Below, piece after piece: positions 54,426 to 63,662 of a DNA stretch of 64,000 nucleotides. How positions within the stretch are numbered: the stretch's first letter is position 1; the number at the start of each line of letters is the position of its first letter. The translations under genes were made by a program, and so were the position numbers. Location of the stretch: contig NZ_VTEX01000005.1 in NCBI RefSeq assembly GCF_008180865.1, positions 1 through 64,000 on the forward strand. The letters run 5' to 3'. This stretch comes from Rossellomorea aquimaris (GTDB lineage Bacteria > Bacillota > Bacilli > Bacillales > Bacillaceae_B). The notes under the pieces were generated by a model that saw only the letters and a program-made list of their open reading frames with translations, searched no databases and had not been told where the DNA came from.

Positions 54426-57056
54426 CTACTTCGCGTCGTACCATGTTTGACCGTATGAGTAATCGACCTTTAATGGGACTTCTAGCTCCATCGCATTCTC
54501 CATTACTTCAGGAACAATCTTCTTTAACACTTCGATTTCTTCTTCAGGCGCTTCAAAGATCAATTCATCATGCACCTGCAGCAATAATCGTGATTGAAGA
54601 TTTTCTTCTTTTAATCTTTCTGCCATATCAATCATGGCCTTCTTGATGATGTCGGCTGCACTTCCTTGAATCGGCGTGTTCATTGCTGTACGTTCAGCGA
54701 AACTTCTTAAGTTGAAATTACGGCTGGTGATTTCCGGCAGATAACGTCGGCGATTAAGCAGAGTAGTCACATAGCCCTTCTGTTTTGCATCCTGTACGAT
54801 ATCATCCATATATTCTTTTACACCAGGGAAGCTCTCAAGGTACTTCTTAATGAATTCCCCTGCTTCTTTTCGTGTAATATCAAGGCTTTGAGAAAGACCG
54901 TAGTCACTGATTCCGTATACGATTCCGAAGTTGACGGCTTTCGCATGCCTTCTCATATTGGATGTGACCTCTTCCTTCGCAACCCCAAAGACGTCCATCG
55001 CTGTTTTCGTATGAATGTCCATATCATTTCTGAAAGCTTCAACCAATTTCTCATCCTTGGCGATATGAGCCAGTACACGCAGCTCAATTTGAGAGTAGTC
55101 GGCAGCGAACATGACCCAGCCCTTTTCAGATGGAATGAAGGCCTGACGGATCTTCCTGCCTTCTTCAAGTCGGATCGGAATATTTTGCAGGTTAGGGTCC
55201 GTCGAGCTTAATCGGCCTGTTTGAGTCAGTGCCTGGTTGAATCGTGTATGAATTTTACTCGAATCTTTATGGACGACCTTCAATAATCCCTCTAAATACG
55301 TGGATTGCAGCTTCCCTAGCTGACGGTAATGAAGGATATGGTCAATGATTTCATGCTTGGATTGCAGTTTTTCCAGTACGTCAGCAGAAGTGGAATAACC
55401 GGTTTTAGTTTTCTTCACGACCGGTAAACCAAGCTTTTCAAAAAGGATGACGCCAAGCTGCTTCGGAGAATTAATATTAAAGCTCTCTCCTGCTTGTTCA
55501 TGTATGTTCTTTTCCAGTTCTTCCAGGCGGTGTGAAAGCTCTTCTTTCATGGTGAGCAAACGCTCTTGATCCACTTTCACGCCGGTGAATTCCATTTCGG
55601 CTAAAATAAGGGCAAGGGGTAATTCTAGCTCTGCATATAATTCATATAAATCATTTTCTTTTAACTCTTTCATACATGTGTTCTTCAATTCATGAAGTAT
55701 GAATGCTTTTCGAGCAAGATGCTCTGATAGAATCTCAGTGGAGGGGACCTTCTGCTTGGCACCTTTTCCATATACCGATTCATCCGATTCAATGGAAGGC
55801 TGGCCGTGTCCTTTTGAAATAGTAGCGAAGTCTTCGCTCGATTCAGAAGGATTGATAATGTAGGATGCTAACAGCAGATCGAATTCGATCCCTTTTATGT
55901 CAACTCCCTGTCTCTTTAGCGCAACTACCGTTTCCTTTGAGTTATACACATACTTTGCTGCGCTTTCGTTTTCAGCCCATTCCTTAAATGCTTCTGATTT
56001 CAATGCGGTCTCGAGCGTAAAGAAAAACGTGCCTTTCTCATTGTGCAGACTCATCCCGATTACTTCTCCGAGGTGGTAATTCTCCTCCAGCATTTCAATG
56101 TATAATGAACTTTCGTTTGAAAGGTGTTCTTCTTTGATGGTTTCAACTACCTCAAAGGAGATATCATCCAGCTCCCGGGGCTCCTCTTGGGTGGACTCAC
56201 CCATCTTCTCGAGTAATGAGTTGAATCCGAGATCCCGGTATACTTCCTTTAGTTTCCCTTCATCCATTCCGTCATAATTCAGCTCTTCCACACCAATCTC
56301 GATTGGAGCTTCTCTTAGGATGGTGGCTAGTTCCTTACTCATGATCGCTTGTTCTTTATTTTCTTCGAGTTTTTCTTTTAATTTCTTACCACTGACCTGG
56401 TCAATGGAGTCTAGCAGCTTTTCAAGGGAATCAAATTCTTTTAGAAGCTTGATCGCCGTTTTCTCACCTACACCCGGCACGCCTGGAATATTATCAGAGC
56501 TATCTCCCATCAGGCCTTTCATATCGATGATGCGATCAGGAGTGATTTCCCACTTTTCTTTTATATGCTCCGGAGTGTACACTTCGATATCCGTTATGCC
56601 CTTTCTCGTAATACAAACCGTAGTAGTCTTCGAGCTTAACTGTGTCAAATCCTTATCCCCTGAATATACTTTTACCTCGTACCCGTCAGATTCCGCCTGC
56701 AGGGAGAGCGTTCCGATAATATCATCCGCTTCATAGTTTTCTTTTTCATAGCGTTTAATTCCGTATGCATCCAAAAGCTCGCGGATATATGGAAATTGCT
56801 CGGATAATTCCGGTGGAGTCTTTTGTCTGCCGCCTTTGTATTCTTTGAATGTCTTATGTCTGAAAGTCGTTTTCCCTGCATCAAAGGCGACTAAAATATG
56901 AGATGGTTTTTCGTCTTCGAGTATTTTTTGCAGCATGGTGGTAAAACCGTATACTGCGTTTGTATGTACACCTTTGTCGTTGTTTAATAAAGGCAGTGCG
57001 AAGAATGCACGGTAAGCAATACTATTGCCGTCGATCAATACTAATTTTTTGGACAT
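54426..57056 (-). CDS. polA: DNA polymerase I
   Basis: Repair and Okazaki-fragment processing polymerase. It has 876 residues. The N-terminal 5'-3' nuclease (1-290) keeps its acidic residues. The central 3'-5' exonuclease-like domain (about 300-460) lacks the usual 'DTE' proofreading motif, as in other Bacillus Pol I. Polymerase motif A 'DYSQIELRVLAHI', motif B 'RRHAKAVNFGIVYG' and motif C 'QVHDELIFEA'. Upstream of mutM. Start preceded by AGGAGG. Confidence 0.97.
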   Translation of the reverse strand: MSKKLVLIDGNSIAYRAFFALPLLNNDKGVHTNAVYGFTTMLQKILEDEKPSHILVAFDAGKTTFRHKTFKEYKGGRQKTPPELSEQFPYIRELLDAYGIKRYEKENYEADDIIGTLSLQAESDGYEVKVYSGDKDLTQLSSKTTTVCITRKGITDIEVYTPEHIKEKWEITPDRIIDMKGLMGDSSDNIPGVPGVGEKTAIKLLKEFDSLEKLLDSIDQVSGKKLKEKLEENKEQAIMSKELATILREAPIEIGVEELNYDGMDEGKLKEVYRDLGFNSLLEKMGESTQEEPRELDDISFEVVETIKEEHLSNESSLYIEMLEENYHLGEVIGMSLHNEKGTFFFTLETALKSEAFKEWAENESAAKYVYNSKETVVALKRQGVDIKGIEFDLLLASYIINPSESSEDFATISKGHGQPSIESDESVYGKGAKQKVPSTEILSEHLARKAFILHELKNTCMKELKENDLYELYAELELPLALILAEMEFTGVKVDQERLLTMKEELSHRLEELEKNIHEQAGESFNINSPKQLGVILFEKLGLPVVKKTKTGYSTSADVLEKLQSKHEIIDHILHYRQLGKLQSTYLEGLLKVVHKDSSKIHTRFNQALTQTGRLSSTDPNLQNIPIRLEEGRKIRQAFIPSEKGWVMFAADYSQIELRVLAHIAKDEKLVEAFRNDMDIHTKTAMDVFGVAKEEVTSNMRRHAKAVNFGIVYGISDYGLSQSLDITRKEAGEFIKKYLESFPGVKEYMDDIVQDAKQKGYVTTLLNRRRYLPEITSRNFNLRSFAERTAMNTPIQGSAADIIKKAMIDMAERLKEENLQSRLLLQVHDELIFEAPEEEIEVLKKIVPEVMENAMELEVPLKVDYSYGQTWYDAK

Positions 57057-57213
57057 GTAAGTACCTCCTGTAAAGGCTTCTGAATCTATATGTTTATTCT
57101 ATCATGTTGGGGAATGAAAGGAAAAATGGGGGCCTTATTAAGTCCTCTAAGGTGACTTTCATTTCATTTTTAATTCGAGTCATCTCTATGGAAATTATGA
57201 TTTTTCGACAAAC

Positions 57214-57345
57214 GGATCATCAAATGGAAACGAGGATCATATATCGGAATTTTGGATCATAAATCGCCGAGAGTGGTTCATATATCAAAATTCCGGATCA
57301 TATATCCGAAAAGCGGATCATAAGTAACGCAAACTGGATCATAAA
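57214..57345 (+). repeat. Array of about 20-nt degenerate direct repeats (core GGATCATA)
   Basis: The core GGATCAT (once GGTTCAT) begins at 57214, 57234, 57254, 57275, 57295, 57315 and 57336, so seven copies at a spacing of 20-21. The other bases vary. It lies between polA and hflC, upstream of polA. No ORF and no constant spacer. Same design as 8429-8520 but an unrelated core sequence. Confidence 0.9.
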
Positions 57346-57462
57346 GTGAACGAGAGCATAATTTTTCAAAGAATTAACCGCCTGAAAAAGATAATTGAAA
57401 CATATTTTCATTAAAAACTCGTCAAATATACTTTAATCAAGCGAACCATTAGCCTAAATGAA

Positions 57463-57507
57463 CAAAAAAACTGTTGAAGAATGAGATCACTCAAACTTCA
57501 ACAGTTT
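57463..57507 (-). terminator. hflKC terminator
   Basis: A 12-bp stem AAACTGTTGAAG/CTTCAACAGTTT (57468-57479 with 57496-57507) with T-run on the - strand, just after the hflC stop. Confidence 0.88.
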
Positions 57508-57513
57508 CTCCTT

Positions 57514-58449
57514 TTATTCTGTATACCCCATCAACAGCCTTGCATACGGGGAGTCAGAAGGTAAGATGATAACCGTTTTATCATCCACTGTTTTCTTATA
57601 TGTTTCCAGCGTTTTATACAAGTCATAGAAATCGGGATCCTTGGAGAACGATTTATTGTAGATTTGTGCAGCTTCGGATTCTCCTTCCGCCCTGATGACA
57701 TTGGCGTCAGCCCCTGCTTTTGCCAGAAGCTCCTTTACTTCACGATCTGTTTCAGCAGTGATTCGTTGTTTCTCGGCATCTCCCATTGAGAGGTATTCCT
57801 GAGCCTTTGATTCACGTTCTGAAATCATACGCGTATAGACAGAGTTTTCATTTGCTTCCGGTAAATCCGTACGCTTCATGCGGACATCCTGAACGACAAT
57901 TCCGTATCCATCCCGTTCAAGAAGCTCGTTCACTTTGTCCGTCACCCGATCGTTCAAACTTCCCCGGGAAGACTTTTCATCATTGATGATTTCATCATAC
58001 TCTAATTGTCCGAGCTCCGACCTGACGACTGAGTAGATGAACTCTTCCATTTTTGTCTCTGCGTTAATGACCGTTCTTGCATTTTTGATCATTTTAAGAG
58101 GATCTTCGATACGCCACACGGCATAGTTGTCGATGAGCATCCGCTTTTTATCTTTTGTATTGATTTCAGCTTCCGTTACATCATACGTCATTTGATGCTT
58201 AGGCAGGGTAGTAACAGACTGAATGAACGGGACCTTATATTTCAAACCGGGTTCTTTGTCTATTCTTACGACTTCCCCGAATTGACGGACGACTTTATAC
58301 TCTCCTTCTTTGACAATGAAGAGACTGGTAAACAGCAGAAGAATGACGGCAGCGAGAATGACAAGGAAGATTCCTAATTTTGTATAACGCTTCCACTCGA
58401 TAGGGTCTTTCTTCTTTTGATTGATGTCAAAGACGTTTTGATCACTCAT
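57514..58449 (-). CDS. hflC: Membrane protease modulator HflC
   Basis: 311 residues from ATG at 58447-58449 (MSDQNVFDINQKKK). AGGGAGTG lies upstream, and an in-frame GTG three codons earlier is less well placed. One N-terminal transmembrane helix (about 28-48), then an SPFH/band-7 domain ('VKEGEYKVVRQFGEVVRIDKEPGL') and a coiled coil with EKQRITAETDREVKEL. HflC forms a cage with HflK around FtsH in E. coli. It overlaps the end of hflK, so the two are translated together. Confidence 0.93.
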   Translation of the reverse strand: MSDQNVFDINQKKKDPIEWKRYTKLGIFLVILAAVILLLFTSLFIVKEGEYKVVRQFGEVVRIDKEPGLKYKVPFIQSVTTLPKHQMTYDVTEAEINTKDKKRMLIDNYAVWRIEDPLKMIKNARTVINAETKMEEFIYSVVRSELGQLEYDEIINDEKSSRGSLNDRVTDKVNELLERDGYGIVVQDVRMKRTDLPEANENSVYTRMISERESKAQEYLSMGDAEKQRITAETDREVKELLAKAGADANVIRAEGESEAAQIYNKSFSKDPDFYDLYKTLETYKKTVDDKTVIILPSDSPYARLLMGYTE

Positions 58450-59404
58450 TCTCTTCACTCCCTTCCTGCTTCACCGGGCCGCTTTGATTTTCAAGCTGTC
58501 GAATCGGGAAGTATTTCAACGTTTCTCCACTATCCTTCATAATGTAGATTTCCGCATTTGGAAGAACATTTTCCAAGGTTTCTAATACAAGTCGTTTTCT
58601 CGTAATCTCAGGATTCGATTTGTATTCGTTGTACAGCTTATCAAATACGGCTACATCTCCACGGGCCTGCTCCACACGCGCAATTTTATCCCCTTTTGCC
58701 CTGGACATGATCGCATCTTTTTCACCTTTTGCTTCATTTGATCGCTGGTTCCGATATTTCTTTGCTTCATTGATTTTCGTGTTCATCGTTTCCCTTGCAT
58801 CCGTTACGGCTGTAAAAGCTGATCGGACCTCTGCATTCGGCAGCTCGACATCCTGCAGTTTCACTGCAAGAATGGAAATACCAATATCATAATCATCAAT
58901 CAGGGTCGTTAGTAAATCTCTTACTTCCGCCTCGATTTCCGCTTTTCCAGATGTTAACGCATCATCTATCAAGGAGCTCCCTATAATGCTTCTTAAAGAA
59001 GATGAAGTTGCATCGTAAAGGATTTCCTTCGGGTTGTCTGAGTTAAATAAGTACGTTTCAGGATCCGTGATCTTCCATTGAACCACAAGATCAGCGAGAA
59101 CGATGTACTCATCTCCCGTGATCATTTTCGTTTCTTTCGGAAAGTCCTTGATCTTCCCGTCTTTTTCTTCATATCCAAATTGGAGACTGAAGGTTTCTTT
59201 AGACAGAACTTCCACTGATTGCATCGGCCATGGCATCTTGAAGTGCAGCCCAGGCTCAACGACCGGCTCTCCCGCTTCTCCAAATGTCAATACAAGCGCT
59301 TGTTCTGATTCATCAACGGTATACCAGGAAGTCAATAACACAACAATTAAAATAATGGCCGCTACAACCATCCCTGTCACCATGTAAATTCGTTTTAAAC
59401 TCAT
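58442..59404 (-). CDS. hflK: Membrane protease modulator HflK
   Basis: 320 residues. N-terminal transmembrane helix (about 8-27), SPFH domain opening with 'TVDESEQALVLTFGEAGEPVVEPGL', the 'MITGDEYIVLADLVVQWKI' segment typical of HflK, a C-terminal coiled coil and an acidic tail. The pair hflK-hflC is in the usual order. B. subtilis has no such pair between polA and phoR, so this is a local difference. Start preceded by AAGGGAGGG. Confidence 0.93.
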   Translation of the reverse strand: MSLKRIYMVTGMVVAAIILIVVLLTSWYTVDESEQALVLTFGEAGEPVVEPGLHFKMPWPMQSVEVLSKETFSLQFGYEEKDGKIKDFPKETKMITGDEYIVLADLVVQWKITDPETYLFNSDNPKEILYDATSSSLRSIIGSSLIDDALTSGKAEIEAEVRDLLTTLIDDYDIGISILAVKLQDVELPNAEVRSAFTAVTDARETMNTKINEAKKYRNQRSNEAKGEKDAIMSRAKGDKIARVEQARGDVAVFDKLYNEYKSNPEITRKRLVLETLENVLPNAEIYIMKDSGETLKYFPIRQLENQSGPVKQEGSEENE

Positions 59405-59755
59405 ATGCGCCCTCCCTTTTCTATCTCTATATCTTATTAATCACCTACTAAGATATACGGACTTACTACAAAAAGGTTTCAATAATATTAAGAGAAGATG
59501 ACAAAAGAGGAAGTTGATATTGTGTGCTCGAGATGAATGGGTTCCTACCTGTATGCATGCGCCAGCGGGGAAGTAAAGTGTTGTTCATCAGACTGATAAC
59601 GCTTTCAAAATAAAAAAGCGAAAAGACGAGAACGGGGTTAGCTCTCGCCTTTTCTTAACACCTTGGATGAAGGGGTTTCACTTAGTATCGTAACACCCTT
59701 TTATTAACAGGATTTAAACCTATTGTAAATGCAATGTAAAATAATTGTAAACTTA
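59405..59755. other. Gap upstream of hflK with phoR terminator
   Basis: 351 bases without a supported gene. It holds the phoR terminator at 59611-59653 and presumably the hflK promoter, but I found no convincing -35/-10 pair. Confidence 0.5.
59611..59653 (-). terminator. phoPR terminator
   Basis: Stem AAAAGGCGAGA/TCTCGTCTTTT (one mismatch) around 59621-59631 and 59643-59653, followed by CGCTTTTTTA on the - strand. Confidence 0.8.
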
Positions 59756-61555
59756 CTAAGATTTGCTCTTCCCTTCACCCAGCGTATAGCTTGAAGACTG
59801 CTTGTATAAGGAAACTGTGAACGTCGTACCTTCATTCACTTCACTGTCTACTTCAATTTTTCCTTCATGGGCTTCGATGATATGCTTCACAATGGCTAAA
59901 CCTAAGCCCGTTCCGCCTGAATTACGGCTTCTTGCTTTGTCCACGCGATAAAACCGTTCAAAAATGCGGGGAAGTTCTTCTTTACTGATTCCCATCCCGT
60001 TATCCTTGACGCTCACATGAACCATTTCTTTATCTTCCGTCACTGAAATCAAGACATACCCGCCCTTTGGAGTGTACACGATTGCATTACTGACCAGATT
60101 AATGAAAACCTGTTTTAGTCTGTAGGAGTCTACTTCCGCATGGCCCCTTGACTCAAATGACGTTTGAAGGGAAATATCTTTTGATTTCGCTTTTTCTTTC
60201 AAAATCGGAATCACATCTTCAATTAAACCGGCAATCTCTACTTCATGCAGGGAAAGCTCGAACCCCTGTTTTTCAATCTTGGACAATTCCAATAAGTCTT
60301 GTATAAGGGATTGCAGGCGGTCGCTTTCCATCAGAATGATATCCAGGAAAGACTTTAACGTATCGGGATCATTCATCGCCCCATCCAATAATGTCTCCGA
60401 GAAACCTTTAATGGATGTGATCGGTGTTTTCAATTCGTGAGAGACATTCGCTACGAAGTCTTTTCTCATTTGCTCGAGCTTTTTAAGCTCCGTGATGTCA
60501 TGGAATACTACGACAATCCCTTTCCACTCATCGTTATGACCGATGATAGGCGCCCCATATACTTCATAATGCTTTCTTTCTATTTTGTGAGGAAGAAGGA
60601 TTTGCTTTCTTAACCGTTCTTCTGTCATGAAGATTTCTTCCACAAGCTTATTCACTTCCTGATAGTGAATGACCTCATGGTATCTGACTTTTTTCAGCTG
60701 GCTTTCTTTCAGATTAAAGAAGTCCCTGAACGTCCGGTTCGTCAATACAACAAAACCGCGATGATCAATTAAGAGAAGGGCACTCCCCATGTTTTCAATC
60801 AGCGTCGTTAAACGATCCTGCTGCATTTCCTGTGAATTCACCATTTCCTGCAGATTACGGGCGAGAATGTTAATGGAGGTACTTAACATAGTCGTTTCAT
60901 CCAGGCGGTCTTCGTATGTCCGCGCCCGATAATTCCCCTTGGCGAGCTCCATTGCCACATTCGTTGCCGATTCAATGGGCTTTGTATACCTCACCGTGAT
61001 TCTCGATCCCAGAATGATAATGAGGATTAATGCAAGACCTAAGGAAATGGATAGCACAAACCAAATTTGCTGTATTCCTTTCTCAAAGGCTTCTACCTCG
61101 GTACTCATGATAAGCAATCCATTTAACTGGTTATCACCGCCCTTTAGCGGGTACCAATAATACCTGTACTCCACACCTGATGTCACCAGTTTTCTATGCT
61201 TTTGCTTTACATCCCAGTTCTCCTGGATTTCATTTATGATCCTCTTTTGCTGAGGACCAACCAGTGATTCCGAGGTTTCCGTATCATGGACTACACTTCC
61301 TGAGTTATCAAGAATCGTAATCCTGACATCCAATATGTCACTCAATTCTTTGATCATCTCGGGATCGATTTCTTTCGGTGTCCCGTTTTCTTCAATGGAA
61401 TTTGCCAGTAACCTCGCCTCTTTTTGAATCCGGGAATTAAATGTATCCAGATAGAAATTCTTGAAAATTTGACCCAGAAGCAACCCAAGTCCTATCAATA
61501 CAGCGATGATCAGGGTGATTAGAGCAAAAAGAAGTTTTGTTCTAAACTTGGTCAT
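59756..61555 (-). CDS. phoR: Phosphate-starvation sensor histidine kinase PhoR
   Basis: Membrane kinase that phosphorylates PhoP under phosphate limitation. It has 599 residues. TM1 about 8-30, an extracytoplasmic PAS-like domain, TM2 about 164-186, HAMP, cytoplasmic PAS (about 255-350), then the H box 'VANVSHELKTPITSIKG' with the phospho-accepting His. N box 'VSNAIVY', and G boxes 'DNGMGI' and 'GGTGLGLAIV', follow. Start overlaps the phoP stop by 4 bases (ATGA). Confidence 0.96.
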   Translation of the reverse strand: MTKFRTKLLFALITLIIAVLIGLGLLLGQIFKNFYLDTFNSRIQKEARLLANSIEENGTPKEIDPEMIKELSDILDVRITILDNSGSVVHDTETSESLVGPQQKRIINEIQENWDVKQKHRKLVTSGVEYRYYWYPLKGGDNQLNGLLIMSTEVEAFEKGIQQIWFVLSISLGLALILIIILGSRITVRYTKPIESATNVAMELAKGNYRARTYEDRLDETTMLSTSINILARNLQEMVNSQEMQQDRLTTLIENMGSALLLIDHRGFVVLTNRTFRDFFNLKESQLKKVRYHEVIHYQEVNKLVEEIFMTEERLRKQILLPHKIERKHYEVYGAPIIGHNDEWKGIVVVFHDITELKKLEQMRKDFVANVSHELKTPITSIKGFSETLLDGAMNDPDTLKSFLDIILMESDRLQSLIQDLLELSKIEKQGFELSLHEVEIAGLIEDVIPILKEKAKSKDISLQTSFESRGHAEVDSYRLKQVFINLVSNAIVYTPKGGYVLISVTEDKEMVHVSVKDNGMGISKEELPRIFERFYRVDKARSRNSGGTGLGLAIVKHIIEAHEGKIEVDSEVNEGTTFTVSLYKQSSSYTLGEGKSKS

Positions 61556-62271
61556 CGATTTTTAGGCTCCTCCAATTTATATCCAAGCCCTCGGATGGTT
61601 TTTATATAAGTTGGTTTTTTCGTGTTGGATTCTATTTTTTCCCGTAAATGACTGATATGAACATCCACTATTCTTGTGTCCCCGGCAAAATCATAATTCC
61701 ATACCGCACTTAATAGCTGATCTCTCGTTAAGACCCTGCCTTTATTTTCTGTTAGATATAAAAGAAGTTCGAATTCCTTAGGTGTCAACTCCATTAGATC
61801 ACCTTGGAAATAAGCTTCATACTGTTCCGGATAAACCTTTAATTCTCCCACTTCCTTGTAATCTGTCGGCTCGATGGAAGATGGTTCGGCCGCTTCCTGT
61901 ATGGCTTGACTGCGTCTTAGAATAGCCTTGACCCTAGCAACCACTTCACGAGGACTGAAGGGCTTTGTCATATAGTCGTCTGCCCCAAGCTCCAGTCCAA
62001 GAACTTTATCAAATTCGTCATCCTTAGCCGTTAACATAAGAATGGGGATATTAATCTTCCTTTGTCGCAGTTCTTTACACACTTCGATTCCATCCATGGA
62101 AGGAAGCATCAGGTCAAGAATAATTAAGTCCGGGTATTGCTCAATCGCTTTATCCCTTCCTTCTTCACCATCATGTGCCGTAGTAACGGAATAACCGGAT
62201 TGCTCAAGATTGTACTTTAAGAGTGTTGCAATAGACTGTTCATCATCGACTACCAAGATTTTTTTGCTCAT
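61552..62271 (-). CDS. phoP: Phosphate regulon response regulator PhoP
   Basis: 239 residues from ATG at 62269-62271 (MSKKILVVDDEQS). GGAGG is eight bases upstream. The longer frame adds 13 codons that contain the ribosome site. Receiver domain with phosphorylation Asp53 (LIILDLMLP), Lys in 'MTKPFSPRE', and an OmpR-type winged-helix C-terminal domain ending 'TIRGLGYKLEEPK'. Upstream of phoR and, in B. subtilis, downstream of mdh. Confidence 0.96.
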   Translation of the reverse strand: MSKKILVVDDEQSIATLLKYNLEQSGYSVTTAHDGEEGRDKAIEQYPDLIILDLMLPSMDGIEVCKELRQRKINIPILMLTAKDDEFDKVLGLELGADDYMTKPFSPREVVARVKAILRRSQAIQEAAEPSSIEPTDYKEVGELKVYPEQYEAYFQGDLMELTPKEFELLLYLTENKGRVLTRDQLLSAVWNYDFAGDTRIVDVHISHLREKIESNTKKPTYIKTIRGLGYKLEEPKNR

Positions 62272-62487
62272 TTGTTGTGCCTCCATACAAAAGAAAATTA
62301 ACCCCAACATCCAACGTAATTATGTAATTGTACTTTCATTATAATATAAATCTTGAGGGTTACCATCATTTAGAGAGATTTAATACTTTTTAGTTTTCTT
62401 GCCGTACGTTACTAAACCGACCCAAACCTTATACTCTTCTTTTATATGATGCACTTCTCCCGCTTTCTTTATCATTTTTTGCATAAT

Positions 62488-62516
62488 AAAAAGAGCTATG
62501 GATATCATAGCTCTTT
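62488..62516 (-). terminator. Terminator after the MaoC-like gene
   Basis: A 10-bp stem AAGAGCTATG/CATAGCTCTT (62491-62500 with 62506-62515) with T-rich run on the - strand. Confidence 0.85.
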
Positions 62517-62523
62517 CAGGTGT

Positions 62524-63000
62524 TTAGAAGTTTTCTAATGCATGGCTATTCATTTTCTCTAATCGGTGTGGGGGGCATACTTTGATGGTACCGTTGATGA
62601 CCTTCTCCTCTTCTTCATTGGTAGCTGTTACTTCGATAGTTACCAAATGAGTGTGGGGATCCACTTCCATCACTTCAAACAGGAATTGTACTGTTGCATA
62701 ATGATAGACCGGTTTAGGGAATTCAATGTTTTGCTCTACTATATGAGAACCCGGACCCGGTAAGTATTTAGAAACGGCAGATGTGATGATGCCCGTTAAC
62801 ATGATTGAAGGCACAATCGGTTTTTTGAATGGCGTTTGAGAAGCATAATCATGCTGAATGTATAATGGATTGGCATCATTTGTGAGCCCTAAGTAAAGAA
62901 GCAGTTCGTTATCTTCTATTTTTTCTGTAAGGGTCAGCTTTTCACCTATCGTCATTTCTTCAATTTTTCTTCCCAGTTTTCTCTTTTTCCCTAATAACAT
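62524..63000 (-). CDS. MaoC-like hot-dog protein with altered catalytic site
   Basis: 158 residues from ATG at 62998-63000 (MLLGKKRKLGRKIEEM). GGAGG is eight bases upstream. The R-specific enoyl-CoA hydratase signature is present around 42-50 as DANPLYIQH. Relatives use Asp and His as the catalytic pair in 'DxNPLH'. Here Asp42 is kept but the His position is Tyr47, so classical hydratase activity is doubtful. It is next to phoPR. Substrate unknown. Confidence 0.85.
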   Translation of the reverse strand: MLLGKKRKLGRKIEEMTIGEKLTLTEKIEDNELLLYLGLTNDANPLYIQHDYASQTPFKKPIVPSIMLTGIITSAVSKYLPGPGSHIVEQNIEFPKPVYHYATVQFLFEVMEVDPHTHLVTIEVTATNEEEEKVINGTIKVCPPHRLEKMNSHALENF

Positions 63001-63362
63001 AAGAAGCACCTCCGCGTATGTAAACGATTACAATTTTAAATAATAAAAATTGTTTTTATTATCTGTCTATTACTATTTTATCATTTATAGGGTTTCCATA
63101 CAAAGAGTTTTTACGCGTAGGTCAGTGATTTTTAATAGCAAACTATTTGTACGTTATTTCGCAGCTAACTTAGCTGTTACGCCATGTTCAATGAGTTTGA
63201 TGATTGATAGTAAGAAACGGCTTAACTTCTCTGGAGAGAGCTAAAATCTAAATGAACATTGAATAAAAAAACCAAACTAATTTGCCTCCTGGCATGCAAA
63301 TTAGTTTGGTTTAACTTAGACAAAACACTTTTGACCCAGCCTCTGTATACGTATAATTATTG
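63001..63362. other. Gap between MaoC-like gene and DUF6440 gene
   Basis: 362 bases. A - strand frame ending at about 63161-63163 reads ...LSRFLLSIIKLIEHGVTAKLAAK-stop, 26 residues with no start, which might be the tail of a lost gene. There is a strong terminator at 63265-63312. Nothing else recognised. Confidence 0.4.
63265..63312 (-). terminator. Terminator after the DUF6440 gene
   Basis: A 17-bp stem (about 63268-63285 with 63296-63312) of AAACCAAACTAATTTGC type and a T-run on the - strand. Confidence 0.9.
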
Positions 63363-63566
63363 TTAATTAGTTTCTTCTACCTGTGACACTACTACTTCAC
63401 CATTCTTATCTAATAAAGGGGTAAGAGCGCATCCTTGCGCACTCCATGTGTATAAATAATTTACACCTGTTTGACGATCAACCCATATAGATATTAAACT
63501 GCCCTGCTGAGAATTTTGCACCAACTTTTCATCAAAACGTTTATCACCTTTTTTTTTGAACATCAT
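63363..63566 (-). CDS. DUF6440 family small protein
   Basis: 67 residues, cytoplasmic and basic at the N-terminus (MMFKKKGDKRF). 'ISIWVDRQTGVNYLYTWSAQGCALTPLLDKNGEVVV' is the core typical of DUF6440, small proteins often found near ABC transporters and bacteriocin loci. AAGGAGAGG precedes the two possible start codons. It follows the membrane permease fragment on the same strand. Function unknown. Confidence 0.78.
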   Translation of the reverse strand: MMFKKKGDKRFDEKLVQNSQQGSLISIWVDRQTGVNYLYTWSAQGCALTPLLDKNGEVVVSQVEETN

Positions 63567-63662
63567 TTACCTCTCCTTATAAATAATTTTTGATTCTTAG
63601 TCTAAATATTCCTGGGATGATAAAAAAATACTGAATGTCATACAGTAAATTTTCCCCAGCAG

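Noticed and set aside
63050..63244. 64-codon open frame on the + strand
   Set aside because: No ribosome site, odd composition, and it runs antisense to the possible remnant. Not a credible gene.
63161..63245. 26-residue open frame ending EHGVTAKLAAK on the - strand
   Set aside because: No start codon or ribosome site and too short to assign. It may be a gene remnant but cannot be supported.
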